From assembly GCA_905221605.1 (NCBI GenBank), contig CAJNDS010002753.1, forward strand, positions 51,001 to 115,000: DNA of 64,000 nt. Direction: 5' to 3'. Position 1 is the stretch's first letter. Each line of letters begins with the position of its first letter. The notes under the pieces are model-generated. The model was given only the letters and a program-made list of their open reading frames with translations, was not told the DNA's origin and searched no databases. A program made the translations under genes and the position numbers. The stretch is from Symbiodinium natans. Lineage: Eukaryota; Sar; Dinophyceae; Suessiales; Symbiodiniaceae. Positions 46,170 through 56,015 of this stretch are shown in pieces.

Positions 46170-49100
46170 GCGAGGTACGGGAAAACGATACCCTAAACCC
46201 TAAACCCTAAACCCTAAACCCTAAACCCTAAACCCTAAACTTGGGCTGTGCGAACTCCAGGGCGCAGGGCTCAGGGACTCTTCCTTGGACCCCTAAGGTT
46301 GTGCCCTGGGTTTGGGGATCCTTTTGAAGATCCTCCAAGGGAATTAAGAGGGCCATATTCTGAGTATGTGCAGGGGAGCTCTTCGGGGTGCAGCCGTAGG
46401 GGTCGGAGTCTGAACCCCTTGGTTTAACTTTGCCTATCGGGCGAAGGAGCACGAGATGCGTGGTTTGAGAAGCACCCTCCGAAGCTGTGCATAGTCCCCC
46501 TTCTCGCTCCCCTATCCACCTAAACCTCAAAGCCCACCCTCATAAACCCAAAACCCTAAAGCCTCAACCCTAAACCCTAAACCCTAAACCTCAGAGCCTC
46601 CCCGCCCACCTTAGGCGCTGCAGCAGATAGAGATGCAGGACTACCCTGGCCCCATGGAGGCACGTGTGCTGTGAGGGTGCAACTGGGATCTTAGGGTTGG
46701 GCCTTAGGGGGTTTAGGGTTTAGGGTTTAGGGTTTGGGGTTTGTGGTTTACGGTTTACGGTTTAGGGTTTAGGGTTTAGGGTTTGAGGTCGAGGGGGTTT
46801 CGGGCTCAGGTTTTAGGGCTTCCACTGAACACCTCCTTGGGTTCAGCGATCGCCCGGATTATCTTGACTTTAGGAACCCTAAACCCTAAACCCTAAACCC
46901 TAAACCATAAATATCTCCTTGCTGATGTGAAAGCCTAGCTTTGACTAGGACCCGGAGTAGGCCCTTATTTGCTTTTTCAGGGTTGGGGCTTGCCTTATAA
47001 TCTCCTTCAAACCAAAAAGGGCACCCTTTTATTCCTAGGTTACTCCTGGGTCTAGTTGACTTTAGGAGCCTACCGGTGTACAGAAACATACTTGGGAAAA
47101 TGCACATATGGGTTTAGGGTTTATACAGGCATGGAGAAAAATCAGCAGATGGACACATGTGTAAGTAGAAATATGTGTATATATATATATACTACATTTT
47201 TTTGACACGCCTCCCCCTTGACCAACCAGCCTGTCTTCTCTATCGCTCATACCGTTTCACACCCTTCTCAATGAATCGGATTCTGCTGTTCTGCATCCAT
47301 CTTTCTTAGATCGCGGGGTACTTGGTTGATTTCACTGCGCCGCTGACAGTATGACCTGGCGACACCGACACGCCGCCAAAACAATAAGATAAAACCCCCG
47401 AAAACAACTCTGTCGGAGAAAAGAGGGTGATTCTAACATGACTAGGATGCCTAGTAGAACCTTGTTCCCTTTTTTGGGGGGTTTAGGTTCCCTTATAAAC
47501 CCCTTTAAAAAAGGGCACCTGTTTTAAGCCTAGGCTACTGGGCAGCCTAGATGAAAACAACCATGTTTTTGTTTGGCTTTGCTCGATAGAACGATACTTT
47601 TCTCGCCACGACCATGTTGTACTAAACCCTAAACCCTAAACCCCAAAACCGTAAGGGTCATCCCGTCTCTTTCAACCGGCTTCGCACCAAAACCATCTTT
47701 TCCTGTACAAGATGTCATTTTCCTTTGCGGTGCTTGACTGTAGCTTCAGATCCTCAGCCTTTTTGGGTTTCTTGTGTTTCTGAATACGGCAGCCGAAAGT
47801 GTAGTTTATAGCGACCCTTCTGAGTGCAGCCATGCTTCGACCAAAGCCATCTTGTTTCGAGGAAAAGACTAGGATGCCCAGTAGTGCCCTTATTCCCTTT
47901 TTTTGGGGGGGTGGTTTAGGTTCTCTGATAAACCCCTTTAAGCAAAAAAGGGCACCCTTTTTGATCCCAGGTTACTGGGCAGCCCAGAAGATGGTATTTC
48001 TGGCCCCCAGGTTTGGCAGGGCTTCTGAAGTTTCTGAGCCTAAAAAAATGAACAAGCCACGCTCCCCATCAGCCCCTAGATCCGGAACAGGCTACGCCCC
48101 CAAGTGGCAATGGAGAGGGCCAGTCACTTCGAATTTCGAATTTCGAATGGAAGTGGAGATTATGGGGTTTAGGGTTGAGAGTGATCTTATTGGCAATTAT
48201 TTGGGCCAAATCTACGTAGTGTAGAAACTCCGAAAATCAAGCCGGCACCTACAGATTCCCAGTCCCGAACTTCACAGTAGGCCCCGAACATCTTAAGCAA
48301 CCCGAAGCCTCAAACCCTGAACCCTGAACCCTAAACTCTAAACCCGAAACCCTAAACCCTAAACCCTAAACCCTAAACCCTAAACCTTAAACCCTAAACC
48401 CTAAACCCTACCCTAACCCTAAACCCTAAACCCTAAATCCTAAATCCTAAACCCAAGCCCTAAGCCCTGAACCCTAAACCCTAAGGTGGTCGTCGTGGAC
48501 GACAGCCCCCAAGCGAGCGAGCTTACCACTGCCGGCAACGTGCCTGTGAGGCCAGGCGGTACACTTCGAATGAGAAGGTTTATACCCAAAGGCTCCTATG
48601 TAGTACCTTTTTGGTGTAGCATACTAGAATCCCCTATAGCCAACCCAAAAAGGAACTACATTGGAGCCTTCAGGTAGTATAGCTGGGTAGCCCAGTGGTA
48701 CCCTTTTCCCTTTTTTTTTGGTTCAAGGTTCCTCTAGAAAGTAATCAGCCCAAAAAAGGGTGTGCTTATTATTATAATATGGTTACTGGGCTACTAAGAT
48801 AGGGTATAGGGTTCAGGGTTTAGGGTTCAGGGTTTAGGGTTTCGGGTTTGGGGTTTAGGGTTTAGGGTTTAGGGGTACTTGGTAGCCCAGTGGTGCCCGT
48901 TTGCCCTTTTTATGTGGTTCCAGGTTCCCTCGTAAAGCAACCAGCCCCCGAAAGGGTGTCCTTACCATGGCATGGTTACTGGGCTGCCAGGGTTACCGGT
49001 TTAGGGTTTAGGGTTTAGGGTTTAGGGTTTAGGGTTTAGGGTTTAGGGTTACCCCAAGGCTCCAATGTACTTCCTTTTTTGGTTAGTTGTAGGGGATTCT

Positions 49101-52100
49101 AGTATACTACCCCAAAAAGGTACTACATAGGAGCCTTTGGGTAAGCTGTTTGTTGAAGGATTTTGGCACTGTTTTTGGGCTTCTGTCAGCTACCTCAGCG
49201 GAATGCACTCTTCCCTGCAGATGACCCCATGGGTCCGAAATTCCTGAAGCCTAAAGTTTAGGGCCTAGGGTTTGGGGTTTAGGGTTTAGGGTCTAGGGTT
49301 TAGGGTAGTTAAACCCTAAACCCTAAAGGAAGCCCAACTCTGCAGGTACTTCCACCTCACGAAGCGGCACACCATCGGCGAGAAGCGGAACATGGCCGTT
49401 TCAGCTGCAAGCCAGCCTGGTTCTTGATGCAACTCCCGTGGTGTAGGGTTTAGGGTTTAGGGAGTTTAGGGTTTGGGGTTTAGGGTTTAGGGTTTGGGGC
49501 GGTTCATGGTACTTATTAACCAAGTATAACTGTACTTTTCACTGTACTTTTCACCATATTAGGGCACTTAAGGGGCTTATGAGTGGGTTACAAGTACAGT
49601 TATAGCTGGTTAAATAAGTACCATGAACCTTCAAGTAAGGGTCCAGGTACCCAAACAGGGTATACTCGGGCTTCAAAGTACTTCCTGTACCCATGACTTT
49701 TGGGGGCCCAAGTATATACTCAAAAAGGTACATGGAGCCATAGGGTTAGAGCAGTCAGATGTGCTCAGCGCATAGATACCCAGCCGCCATCATCGCTGTG
49801 GCCCTCCCAGGTCTGACGCGGACGTCATCTGCATCTGGGACGATGATGACATCTTCACAGTTGACAGGCATTTAGGGTTAAGGGTTTTAGGGTTTTAGGG
49901 CTGTAGGATTTAGGGTTACGGCCGACGCATGCAGTTTGCCAGCTAGGCGTAAAGATTTGCTTGACGGTCTGCCACAGGCTGAGGGTTTAGGGTTTGTAGG
50001 CGTGGGATGTTCCCCCCTAGATTTTCTAATAGGGGGTACTATAATTCCTTTTATACGCGGATGGCATGGCTTCCGTGTAGCTTAGGGCTTCATCGTGCAA
50101 AGTCCAGGAGCCAGCTTGCTTCCTGACCGCGCAGCAAAACCCTAACTCCCAGAGGTGCTGCGCGGCGTGTTGAGTGCGCAACGGGGTATTCAAGGGAGCC
50201 CAATACCTCTTAGTTAAGGAATATACTTTAGATCATTTTTTCAGGATCCCTGTATAATTTAAGGGTGGGTTTAGGGATGTTTAGGGTGTCAGGCTTGGGG
50301 GGTCCAGTAAACCCTCCCGGCGGATCCCAGCAAGTCCTGGACTTTTTGAGAGCACCTACCCAAAGGCTCCTATGTATGCAGTACCTTTCTGGGGCAGCAT
50401 ACTAGAATCCCCTTTAGGAACTACACTGGAGCGTTTAAGCAGACCCCAAAAGAACTCCTAAACTCTCAACCGCAAACCCTACCCCCCCGCCCCCTTCCCC
50501 CCCCCCCATCCCCCCCACCCCCCTTTTCCCCGCCTCCCCCCTCCCCACCCCCTCCCCCCCCCCTCCCCTCCCCCCCCCCTCCCCTCCCCCCCCCCTCCCC
50601 CTCCCCCCCCCCCTCCCCCCCCTCCCTCCCACCCCCCTCCCCCCCTGCACCAAAAAAGGAGAAGGCTCAAGGTACAGTTCACCCAAAAAAGGTGAGTAGC
50701 GTCAGTCCTGAAGGTAGACCCCTCCCCGGCGCCCCAACTAATTAACGGCATATCCTACATCTCGAGGGTTATCTGTACAATATATGTACAGATGTCTAGG
50801 ACTTACTGTGTGACATGTACGTACACAGTTCGAGCGTTGGACGAATTCTCCTTCAGAATCCAGAGATTCTTTCTTGAGTTAACCTAAGGGTCCATATACC
50901 TTATCATTATGTAGTTGGGCCCCAAAATCCTTGTTTAGGAGGAAATTTACGGCCCAAGTATACCCTATTATTAAGGCACATGGACCCTTACTCGGAGGTT
51001 CATGGTACTTTCACACAAATGATAACTCTATTTCTAAGCGGCCTAAGTCCCCTGTAAGTAGACGCGTAAATTGTGGTAATAGGTACCCATGAACCTCCAA
51101 GCAGGGTTCGTCTTTGCTCATGCTGGCGGTGTTCCAGATCCGGCGCCCGAGTTCGCTTCGCACCAGCCAAGGTGTAAACTGATAGGTCTGAATGAAGAGT
51201 CTGCGAGCGTAGCTACAAACCCTAAACCCTAAACCCTGAACCCTAAACCCTAAACCCTAAACCCTAAGCTGGTGCTGGCTACTGGGCTGCTAAGGCCCGT
51301 CCAGCAACTCCCAAAATCCGAAGGTCTCGTTTCTTAGGCAGCGTTTTCAGAAACGGTGTTTTCTCACTCCGTGTTTTCCGAAGCAGTGCTCGCGTGGTGG
51401 GGTTTGGTTAGGGTTTAGGGTTTAGGGTTTAGGGTTTAGGGTTTAGGGTTTAGGGTTCAGGGTTCAGGGTTCAGGGTTTAGGGTTTAGGGTTTAGGGTTT
51501 AGGGGCGTCCTGAACCTGCTAGGCTGAGACAGCAAGTCTCGCGGATGTTCGCCCGGAATGCTTCTTGCTCCAGCATCCAGGCGCCACCTAGGGTTTCCTT
51601 CAGGGTTTAGGGTTTAGGGCTTAGGGTTTAGGGTTTGGGGTTCAGGTTTCGGGTTTTGCCTTTTGGGGTTATCATTTTCAAGCTGGCCCTCATCTTGGGA
51701 ACAGTCCGTGTTGTATCAGAACCGAAATGAGGTTGATCTAACTTCCTAGCGGGTTAGGGTTTAGGGTTTAGGGTTTAGGGTTTAGGATTTAGGGTTTAGG
51801 GTTTAGGGTTTAGGGTTTAGGGTTTGTCCATCCCAACTACCATGGCGCCTTAGGGGGTTGGTGACCTACACCAAGTCGAGTTGTTGTTATGTTATCCTGG
51901 AACATGAAATTCCCACCCACCCACCACCCTCCCCGGCCCTCACTCCGCCCCCCCCCCCCCAAAAAAAAAAAAAATGAATAAATTAATAAATTAATAAAAA
52001 AATATCTAAATATATGGGGTGACTGCAATGTTGGTCGGCGTGATCGACCTGCCAGGTTGCCTTTGTGGCCGTGCTGCCGCAGAAGGGACGACCAGGCTGT

Positions 52101-52769
52101 CTTCGACCTCCCCCCCTCCCTCCCCCCAAGCCTCAAATCCATAAATCTTAAACCCTAAGCCCTGAACCCTAAACTCTAAACCCTCAACCCTAAACCCTAA
52201 AGCCTACCTGCTCTTGGATTTCCGGCCTTCGTTTGTTACTTGGCTCCCCCAAGTTTTTTTTGCAAAAGCCCTCAAGGCCCAAACCCTAAACCCTAAACCC
52301 TAAAACCCTAAACCCTAAACCCTAAACCCTAAAACCCTAAACCCTAAACCCTAAAGCCCAGTCTAGACCCCAACGCCTCGCAGCCCAGGAGTGCTGCAAC
52401 GTTGCAAGGGCATGCCTTTGCCTTTCGAGAACAGCCCTTGGGAAGCAAGGATGGAGGGTTTTGGGTTTAGGGTTTAGGGTCAGTGCTATGTCTGAAGCTC
52501 CCAGCTGAACTAAGCCTTAAACCCTAAGCCCTGAACCCTGAACCCTAACCCTAAACCCTGAAACCTAAACCCTTTGTAATGCAAGGTATATTCCTTGATT
52601 AAGGGGTATTGGGCTCTCTGGGTCTAGCCAGTTAGCAGCTACCGGGTACCGATGCATGTCAAAGTCCAGTTCTAGCTGCACATGAACCTCCAAGTACAAG
52701 AAGCGGACGCTTTCCGCGTGCGGGCGCAGTCGACCAAGAACACCTTCCTCAGATCTAAACACCCAACAG
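46111..52769 (+). CDS. Spliced gene encoding a GT2-type (GT-A fold) glycosyltransferase domain
   Basis: Glycosyltransferase family 2-like domain, expected to transfer a sugar from a nucleotide sugar using a metal-binding DxD motif. Model exons: 46111-46169, 46615-46665, 48486-48577, 49346-49397 (end uncertain), 49811-49867, 51523-51580, 52409-52457, 52695-52769. Translation in order gives the family landmarks: first strand SIQIVTYNRPSW, helix QIEMQDYPG, second strand with VVVVDDSPQ, the KRHTIGEKRNMAV segment, the catalytic WDDDDIF, RLRQQV, the acceptor-side FENSPWEARME and a final KNTFLR. Joins 1-2, 2-3, 3-4, 5-6 and 7-8 keep phase; 4-5 and 6-7 are unresolved. The spacing between motifs fits a single GT-A domain of about 200 residues. 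Exons upstream (45022) and downstream (53353 onward) may add to the protein. Introns contain families A-G elements and oriented telomere-like tracts. The exact acceptor and donor sugars cannot be told. Confidence 0.85.
46188..46238 (-). repeat. CCCTAAA tract
   Basis: Seven units soon after the exon; here a C-strand tract follows an exon, an exception to the usual orientation. Confidence 0.95.
46615..46665 (+). CDS. GT2 exon 2 (QIEMQDYPG)
   Basis: Bounded by CCTTAG and GT (46666). Reads ALQQIEMQDYPGPMEAR: the helix and QDYP turn that follow the first strand in GT2 proteins. Phase 0 at both ends. Confidence 0.85.
46937..47054. mobile_element. Fold-back element, family E, with TTGA target duplication
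   Basis: Ends CTAGGACCCGGAGTAGGCCC and CCTGGGTCTAG; flanked by TTTGA on the left and TTGA on the right. Confidence 0.9.
47442..47551. mobile_element. Fold-back element, family E, with ATGA target duplication
   Basis: Ends CTAGGATGCCTAGTAG and CTACTGGGCAGCCTAG; ATGA on both sides. Confidence 0.9.
47832..48224 (+). CDS. Open frame with an inserted family E element
   Basis: An ATG-initiated frame that contains a 119-bp family E copy (about 47869-47987). If the element and one AAGA duplicate are removed, the frame runs on: CFEEKMVFLAPRFGRASEV, later APRSGTGYAPKWQWRGPVTS. Lies inside a GT2 intron, so it may be an old or unrelated coding segment. Function unknown. Confidence 0.35.
   Translation: MLRPKPSCFEEKTRMPSSALIPFFWGGGLGSLINPFKQKRAPFLIPGYWAAQKMVFLAPRFGRASEVSEPKKMNKPRSPSAPRSGTGYAPKWQWRGPVTSNFEFRMEVEIMGFRVESDLIGNYLGQIYVV
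47869..47987. mobile_element. Fold-back element, family E, with AAGA target duplication
   Basis: Ends CTAGGATGCCCAGTAG and TTACTGGGCAGCCCAG; AAGA on both sides. Confidence 0.92.
48300..48482 (-). repeat. CCCTAAA tract
   Basis: About 26 units with CCCTGAA and CCTAAAT variants, ending right at GT2 exon 3. Confidence 0.95.
48486..48577 (+). CDS. GT2 exon 3 (VVVVDDSPQ)
   Basis: Bounded by CCTAAG and GT (48578). Reads VVVVDDSPQASELTTAGNVP then VRPGGTLRMR. VVVVDDS is the second-strand aspartate motif that contacts the nucleotide. Phase 2 end joins exon 4. A family C element starts 4 bp after the donor. Confidence 0.88.
48582..48678. mobile_element. Fold-back element, family C
   Basis: Ends TACCCAAAGGCTCCTATGTA and TACATTGGAGCCTTCAGGTA. 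Confidence 0.9.
48684..48799. mobile_element. Fold-back element, family D, with ATAG target duplication
   Basis: Ends CTGGGTAGCCCAGTGGTACC and GGTTACTGGGCTACTAAG; TATAG before and ATAG after. Confidence 0.9.
48884..48991. mobile_element. Fold-back element, family D
   Basis: Ends CTTGGTAGCCCAGTGG and GTTACTGGGCTGCCAGG. Confidence 0.88.
49050..49145. mobile_element. Fold-back element, family C
   Basis: Ends TACCCCAAGGCTCCAATGTA and TACATAGGAGCCTTTGGGTA. Confidence 0.92.
49346..49397 (+). CDS. GT2 exon 4 (TIGEKRNMA)
   Basis: After CTCTGCAG; with the two bases left from exon 3 it reads RYFHLTKRHTIGEKRNMA. The IGxKRN segment is conserved ahead of the DxD motif. The frame stays open to 49428 (VSAASQPGS), so the 3' edge could be further on; phase to exon 5 is not resolved. 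Confidence 0.8.
49501..49637. mobile_element. Fold-back element, family B
   Basis: Left GGTTCATGGTACTTATTAAC, right GTACCATGAACCTTCAAGTA. Confidence 0.9.
49637..49744. mobile_element. Fold-back element, family F, abutting a B element
   Basis: Left AAGGGTCCAGGTACCC, right AGGTACATGGAGCCATAGG. Confidence 0.85.
49811..49867 (+). CDS. GT2 exon 5, catalytic DxD (WDDDDIF)
   Basis: Bounded by CTCCCAG and a GC donor (49868). Reads SDADVICIWDDDDIFTVD. WDDDD is the metal and nucleotide-sugar binding motif of GT-A enzymes. The phase-2 end plus exon 6 gives VDRLRQQV. Confidence 0.9.
50196..50266. mobile_element. Family A element, truncated on the right
   Basis: GGGAGCCCAATACCTCTTAG at left; stops at TAATTTAAGGGT where a TTTAGGG-like stretch begins. 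Confidence 0.8.
50356..50441. mobile_element. Fold-back element, family C
   Basis: Ends TACCCAAAGGCTCCTATGTA and ACTACACTGGAGCGTTTAAG. Confidence 0.85.
50480..50645. repeat. C-rich low-complexity array
   Basis: Runs of CCCCTCCCC. Gly/Arg open frames on the other strand are artefacts. Confidence 0.95.
50884..50990. mobile_element. Fold-back element, family F
   Basis: Left CTAAGGGTCCATATACC, right GGCACATGGACCCTTA. It is the uninterrupted reference for the copy at 59175. Confidence 0.9.
50989..51104. mobile_element. Fold-back element, family B, abutting an F element
   Basis: Left TTACTCGGAGGTTCATGGTA, right TACCCATGAACCTCCAAGCA. Confidence 0.88.
51410..51503 (+). repeat. TTTAGGG/TTCAGGG tract
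   Basis: About 13 units immediately before GT2 exon 6. Confidence 0.95.
51523..51580 (+). CDS. GT2 exon 6 (RLRQQV)
   Basis: Bounded by CTGCTAG and a GC donor (51581). With exon 5 it reads RLRQQVSRMFARNASCSSIQ. Phase-consistent on the 5' side. Confidence 0.75.
51750..51826 (+). repeat. TTTAGGG tract
   Basis: Eleven units. Confidence 0.95.
52276..52356 (-). repeat. CCCTAAA tract
   Basis: About 11 units with CCCTAAAA variants, upstream of exon 7. Confidence 0.95.
52409..52457 (+). CDS. GT2 exon 7 (FENSPWEARME)
   Basis: Reads GMPLPFENSPWEARME and ends before GT (52458), phase 1, joining exon 8. The frame is open upstream to 52390 (VLQRCK), so the acceptor may be CCCAG at 52388. The W-E-x motif fits the acceptor-site region of GT2 enzymes. 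Confidence 0.65.
52695..52769 (+). CDS. GT2 exon 8 (KNTFLR)
   Basis: Acceptor AAG (52692-52694) belongs to the terminal sequence of a family B fragment (CATGAACCTCCAAGTA). Reads QEADAFRVRAQSTKNTFLRS then KHPT, to a GC donor (52770). The vR...NT segment closes many GT2 domains. Confidence 0.75.
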
Positions 52770-52797
52770 GCGTTGAGCCTAAACTCTAGGCCCGAAG

Positions 52798-52880
52798 CCC
52801 TAAACCCTAAACCCTAAACCCTAAACCCTAAACCCTAAACCCTAAACCCTAAACCCTAAACCCTAAACCCTAAACCTTAA
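52798..52880 (-). repeat. CCCTAAA tract
   Basis: Eleven units. Confidence 0.95.
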
Positions 52881-53127
52881 ACCCAAACCTTCAAGCCACA
52901 AGGGTATCCGGAGGCAACCACCTGCATTGAGGTGCAGTTTGGGAGTTGGGGTTTAGTGCTTAGGGCTTAGGATTGTGCAGTTTGTTCGGATTTGTTGGGA
53001 AAAGGTTAAGGCTTGAAGGAACCCTAAACCCTAAACCCTAAATCCCTGGTTTGGGCTGTTCTGTACCCTCCTCAGCTCGTCCTAAACCCTAAGCCCTAAA
53101 CTAGCCCTAAACTCCTAACCCCGAACT

Positions 53128-53226
53128 TGGGATGTCCCCCCTTATACTAGCAGTCCTTAATAGTGATTATCATAGGGGGGGTACTAGAATCCCCAATAAG
53201 GACAGTTAGTATGAGGGAGAACATCA
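53128..53226. mobile_element. Fold-back element, family G
   Basis: Ends GGGATGTCCCCCCTTATACT and AGTATGAGGGAGAACATC. Confidence 0.92.
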
Positions 53227-53352
53227 CAACCCTAAACCCTAAGCCCTCAACCCTGACCCTAAACCCTAGACCTAGACCCTAAACCCTAAACCCTAAACCC
53301 TATAAGCCCAAAACCCTCTTTGCACTTGCAGCTCAGGCTTTTGCTTCCGCAG

Positions 53353-53410
53353 GAGCTGGCTCGAGGAGCGGCCTCCGTTTACGAACTCCAGCTCCTCGGG
53401 GCTGAAAAGG
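53353..53410 (+). CDS. Exon candidate
   Basis: After CTTCCGCAG, ends before GT (53411). Frames ELARGAASVYELQLLGAEK and RSWLEERPPFTNSSSSGLKR are both open. CCCTAAA before, TTTAGGG after. Confidence 0.5.
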
Positions 53411-53796
53411 GTTTTAGGCTTTGGGTTTTAGGTTTCGGGTTTTAGGGTTTGGGTTTTAGGGTTTAAGGTTTATAAGGTTTAGGGTTTAGGGTCTAGGGTT
53501 TAGGGTTTAGGGTTTTAGGGTTTTGGGGTTTAGGTTTTCGGGTTTAGGTTTTTCGGGTTTAGGGTTTAGGGCTTGGGTTTTAAGTTTTAAGGCATAGGAT
53601 TGAGGTTCAGGAGTTTAGGGTCGACAAGGCAAATATGCCTGTAAACTGTAAGTACTTCGAGGTCAGTTGAGGCTTATTTTTCGGGCTCAGGGTTCCTCAG
53701 CCCTGTGAGCATCTTTGTTTACTTGAGAGTCAAGATTCGGCGGGCAGCCCAAACAAAACATCCACTTATTTTAAGGGTGCCGTAGTACATGCATCC

Positions 53797-53902
53797 AGTT
53801 CTAACTGTACTTATAACCCACTTATAAGCCCCTGAATATGGTTACAAGTACAGTTAGAAGTAGAGTAATAATTGGTTAGTCAGTACCATGAACCTCCAAG
53901 TA
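53797..53902. mobile_element. Fold-back element, family B (diverged left)
   Basis: CCAGTTCTAACTGTACTTAT at left, CAGTACCATGAACCTCCAAG at right. Confidence 0.8.
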
Positions 53903-54129
53903 TAGGACCTCAGGACCTCAAAGGGACCCTAATCTAGAGAGCTCTCATCCTAAACCCCAAACCCCAGCCCTAAACGTTAAACCCCAAACCCCTCTCGTCT
54001 AGGGCTTCGTAGCAGTCTCGGGTCGGGCCATGTCGCCGATCGTTGGCGCTTAGATTGGGCTCGGTATTGTAGAGCTTCGGGTTTGGGGCTTAAGGTTTAG
54101 GGCTTAGGGCTTACGGCGTAGGGCGTTCA

Positions 54130-54189
54130 TGAAGACGACCAGGCAGAACTCGAGACCTTACCCAACGTAGCCCTGCACCTAGTAGACTA
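54130..54189 (+). CDS. Exon candidate
   Basis: Frame reads HEDDQAELETLPNVALHLVD to a TAG. Acidic helix; edges not fixed. Confidence 0.4.
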
Positions 54190-54296
54190 GAGCCACTGGG
54201 CCAATGTTGCACAACTTCCCTTCTACAGGGCAAGAGGAGAATCTAGGCATCGAATCTACCTCCCAAGCACGAAAATTCCCTACAAAAACGGCCAAG

Positions 54297-54392
54297 CCCT
54301 AAACCCTAAACCCTAAACCCTAAACCCTAAACCCTAAACCCTAAACCCCAAACCCTAAACCCTAAACCCTAAACCCTAAACCCTAAACCCTA
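54297..54392 (-). repeat. CCCTAAA tract
   Basis: Thirteen units, ending 3 bp before exon 54396. Confidence 0.97.
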
Positions 54393-54395
54393 CAG

Positions 54396-54478
54396 TTCTT
54401 ACTGCACTCAGTTCGGCCTGCCAAGGCCTTGGTGAGGGCAACGCCCTTTTTGAAGGCCTCAGCGACTGGTACTCCGAG
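54396..54478 (+). CDS. Exon candidate
   Basis: After CCTACAG, to a GC donor (54479). Reads LTALSSACQGLGEGNALFEG then LSDWYSE. A CTTAGGG tract follows (54505-54590). Confidence 0.55.
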
Positions 54479-54504
54479 GCAGCTTGAGGTTTGTGACGGA
54501 GGGA

Positions 54505-54590
54505 TAAGGTTTAGGGCTTAGGGCTTAGGGCTTAGGGCTTAGGGCGTAGGGCTTAGGGCTTAGGGCTTAGGGCTTAGGGTTCAGGGTTTG
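54505..54590 (+). repeat. CTTAGGG variant tract
   Basis: Eleven units of GGGCTTA, a homogenised variant of the telomere heptamer. Confidence 0.95.
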
Positions 54591-54658
54591 CTGTAGTGTG
54601 GCGTACAAGCTGTAAATGTGACGTTTTTCAGTAGAGCCTTGAGGGCATCGAGCAATGA

Positions 54659-55044
54659 ATGCAAAGGGCGGCCATGGCCCCAAAAACTTCTTCCGTTCCC
54701 GGGCGTCTCGTGTCAGGGGGTGTCCCAGACAGGGGGCAGGCCCTCCCAGAACTGGGTCCCAGCCAGCAGATGTGCAGGTTTGAGCACCCACCCCGCCTGG
54801 ACCGGCTTGAGGTTTCCTGGTCCCTGGACATGCTGCGGTGAGGGGTCCGGGTCCTCCTGGCCTGGCGGCCTTGGGTTTCCCCCTTCCTAAAATGGCCAGT
54901 GCACGGAGAGTTTGTTCAGGGCATTTACTTTATTATGGCTGCTCCGGTGCCGGGCCCGTCGTGGGTGCTACCGACCTCCGAGCTGCAGGAGGCGGGCAAG
55001 AGACCTGGGTCCACTTTCGCCATTCGCCACAGAGGTCGGCTTAG
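54659..55044 (+). CDS. Possible small two-exon gene, 107 codons
   Basis: ATG 54659 directly after an in-frame stop. Exon 54659-54837, intron 54838-54899 (GTGAGG...GGCCAG, 62 bp), exon 54900-55044 with TAG. The splice keeps the frame: EHPPRLDRLEVSWSLDMLR, then RRVCSGHLLYYGCSGAGPVV. Product unknown. It could instead be two exons of a longer gene. The minus strand is also partly open. Confidence 0.45.
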
Positions 55045-55184
55045 GCGGCCTAGGTCCCTGAGTTTAGGGTTTAGGGTTTAAGGTTTAGGGTTTAGGGTGG
55101 TGGGTTTAGGGTGGTGGGGAGGGGGGGGGGGGGTGAGGATTCTCTAAAGTATGGGGCCCTTTTCGGTGCTCTATAGGTACATGT

Positions 55185-55285
55185 ATCCATGTATGTATAT
55201 GTTTATATATGTATATATATACATATGTATATATATATACTTATGTTTGTTTATGTATGTTTTTTTATTGACATGTTTATATACG
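55185..55285. repeat. (TA)n / GTAT microsatellite
   Basis: AT-rich repeat with ATGTATAT units. Confidence 0.9.
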
Positions 55286-56015
55286 GCTCGGGGTTATGAT
55301 GTTGAGGGGGTGGAAGGGGGAGGGGGTGAGAGGTTGTGTTGAAGGTTTAGGGTTTGGTGCTGAGGCTTCATGGCTTGTTATTGCCAGGTTGTTCCAGCCA
55401 TAAGACTTGGAGACCTGGGTAGGGGTTAGGGTAAGGGGTTTACTTTTTTTGGGTGGGAGGGGCGAAGTGCTTTTAACGCCAAATGGGCTCAGAATGAGTC
55501 CGACCAGCCCTGCCAGAGCATTTTCTTGTGGGGCGCCTGAGTTTGAGTCAAGCCTGCGGGAGCCGAGCGAAGAACAGAAAGGAAAGGAACTTAATGTGCA
55601 CAACCATCCCCCACCCCCCCTCTTCCCCCCTCCTCCCCTCATCTTCCCTTCGCTCCTCCTCCCTTCGCTCCTCCTCCCTTCCCTCCTCCTCTCTTCCCTC
55701 CTCCCCCCTCCGCCAAAAAAAACTTTCGGTAAGTCGGTATATCCTGTCGTTTTTTCACGGTACAAGGGTCTCCTCCAAACCCCAAAACGCCCAACTAGAC
55801 TCTTTTTTTTCTCCTAAAGCCCCTTCAACCCTAAAACCTACCCCAAAACCCCTAAAAGCAACCCTTAAAAAACCCAAAGACCCCCAAACTCCAAACCCCC
55901 CCCCCCCCCACCAAAAAAAAACAAGAACAAAACAAAAACTCAGCCACCAACAAAAACAGACCCTAAACCCAAATCCTAAACCTAATTAAACTCTAAGCCC
56001 TGAATGGGTTAAAAG

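Noticed and set aside
50435-50751. Gly/Arg-rich minus-strand frames
   Set aside because: Translation of the C-rich low-complexity array 50480-50645.
55277-55989. Overlapping frames of 136-162 codons on both strands
   Set aside because: Driven by C/T-rich low complexity (55608-55712); no protein-like stretch that stands out from repeat translation.
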